6,277 bases of DNA from CAMAUF01 sp046152925. GTDB lineage: Bacteria; Chloroflexota; Dehalococcoidia; Tepidiformales; Tepidiformaceae. A model generated the notes under the pieces. It was not told where the DNA came from and searched no databases. It was given only the letters and a program-made list of their open reading frames with translations. Positions within the stretch are counted from its first letter, which is position 1; each line of letters starts with the position of its first letter. Below, in pieces: positions 5,598 to 6,277 of the stretch. The position numbers were made by a program, and so were the translations under genes. The DNA lies in NCBI GenBank assembly GCA_046152925.1, contig JBJXFX010000132.1, positions 1 through 6,277 of the forward strand. Reading direction: 5' to 3'.

Positions 5598-6242
5598 TCA
5601 GCGGGATCGCGCGTCGATGTAGGCGATCGTCCGGGCGTGGGTTTGGCTATCGATGTGGCCGCGGTGGTGCAGGTGATTCGCGATCTGTTCGAGCGTCAGG
5701 ATGCTGACGAGGTTGATGCCGGCCGCCTTCAGGGCCGGCCGGCCGCCCTCCATGCGATCGACCAGGGTGACCGCGTCGCGGACGGCGAGGCCGGCTTCAG
5801 CGAGGGTCGCGGCCGTCTGAAGGATGCTGCCGCCGCCGGTGATGAGGTCGTCGATCACGAGGCAGCTTTGCCCGCGGACGTAGGCGCCCTCGATGACGTC
5901 GGCCTTACTCGTGCCCGGCGGGTGGATGTAGATCATCGGCGTGGAGACGGTGAGCGAAAACGCGGTGGCGACATGGAGGCCGCCGAAGGGCACGCCCGCG
6001 ACCAGCGTGAAGGGCTGGACGTGGGGGTTGCGCATGCTCATGAGGGTCTCGATCTCGTCGCGGATGATCTCAGCGCAGCGGCGGAGGGCCTTGGGGCTGG
6101 AGATGAGGCGGCGGAGATTGATGTAAATGGGCGAATGGACGGCGGTGCGGCCCATGGTGAAGTCGCCGAAGGTGATGGCGTCCAGATCCCAGAGCTCTTC
6201 GGCGAGCCAGAGGTTGCCGGGCGGTTCGGGGGAGGTGGTCAA
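5598..6242 (-). CDS. Divergent orotate-phosphoribosyltransferase-like protein
   Basis: The 214-residue product has a type I phosphoribosyltransferase fold close to PyrE, which makes orotidine monophosphate from orotate and PRPP in pyrimidine synthesis. Visible PyrE-like blocks are ITFGDFT (23-29), SPIYINLRRLISSP (37-50), LVAGVPFGG (80-88), the PRPP-binding loop CLVIDDLITGGGS (127-139) and TLVDRMEGG (159-167), whose Arg163 aligns with an orotate-contacting arginine. Two usual features are altered. The LKSG segment after the first block reads MGRTAVHSP, and the flexible catalytic loop, normally RKxxKxxG, reads IHPPGTSKADVIEG (106-119) with one lysine. It may be a lineage-specific active enzyme, a paralogue with another substrate, or a regulator. 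The TTG at 6242 is the only in-window start, with AAAGG 9 nt upstream. The frame remains open to the window edge, so a start further upstream cannot be excluded. The 106-bp gap to the sigma gene leaves co-transcription uncertain. Confidence 0.88.
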   Translation of the reverse strand: MTTSPEPPGNLWLAEELWDLDAITFGDFTMGRTAVHSPIYINLRRLISSPKALRRCAEIIRDEIETLMSMRNPHVQPFTLVAGVPFGGLHVATAFSLTVSTPMIYIHPPGTSKADVIEGAYVRGQSCLVIDDLITGGGSILQTAATLAEAGLAVRDAVTLVDRMEGGRPALKAAGINLVSILTLEQIANHLHHRGHIDSQTHARTIAYIDARSR

Positions 6243-6277
6243 CGGCGGTGGCCTTTGGGGGATGTAGGGAGAGTGTA

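Noticed and set aside
5715..5745. Clustered GGCCGGCC-like palindromes in the PRTase gene
   Set aside because: They lie within coding sequence for LKAAG and GGRPA and are explained by GC-rich codon use.

Overview
The window is a dense, GC-rich bacterial chromosomal segment. It carries six intact or near-intact protein genes and one decayed locus. Codon third positions are strongly G/C. Start codons are mixed: ATG for three genes, TTG for two and GTG for one. Most starts have purine-rich Shine-Dalgarno sites such as GGAGG or GGGGGTGG. The best taxonomic guess, made from protein style alone, is Chloroflexota of the Dehalococcoidia/Tepidiforma type; an actinobacterium is the main alternative. The guess rests on the ECF sigma factor with a cysteine-free DUF5666-like membrane partner, the divergent orotate-PRTase-like protein and the small DUF5678-like/retropepsin remnants. 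I saw no tRNA, rRNA, CRISPR array, insertion sequence or phage gene.

Left part (2-1995): a bacterial soluble cytochrome P450 on the minus strand is divergent from a 199-residue uncharacterised protein on the plus strand. The 131-bp gap between them holds a perfect 10-bp palindrome. The P450 has all its hallmark motifs, but no ferredoxin or reductase gene lies beside it.

Middle (1996-3696): the stretch 1996-2568 has no intact gene. On its minus strand it holds a broken small locus. A good ribosome-binding site and start lead into a DUF5678-like coding segment. This segment changes frame once, meets an in-frame TAG, and continues into what looks like the last 43 residues of a retropepsin-like aspartic protease whose catalytic part is missing. 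Divergent from it, on the plus strand, is an intact DUF3500 protein.

Right part (3693-6242, all minus strand): a PyrE-like phosphoribosyltransferase, an ECF sigma factor, and a single-pass membrane protein that is probably its anti-sigma factor, in transcription order. The sigma stop and the anti-sigma start overlap (TAATG), so these two are translationally coupled. The anti-sigma gene ends convergently with the DUF3500 gene, with the two stop codons overlapping by 3-4 nt. The phosphoribosyltransferase is 106 bp upstream of the sigma gene and may or may not share its transcript.

The points most worth following are the decayed DUF5678/retropepsin locus, the PyrE-like protein that lacks usual catalytic-loop residues, and the sigma/anti-sigma pair with an unusual extracytoplasmic three-unit beta domain.
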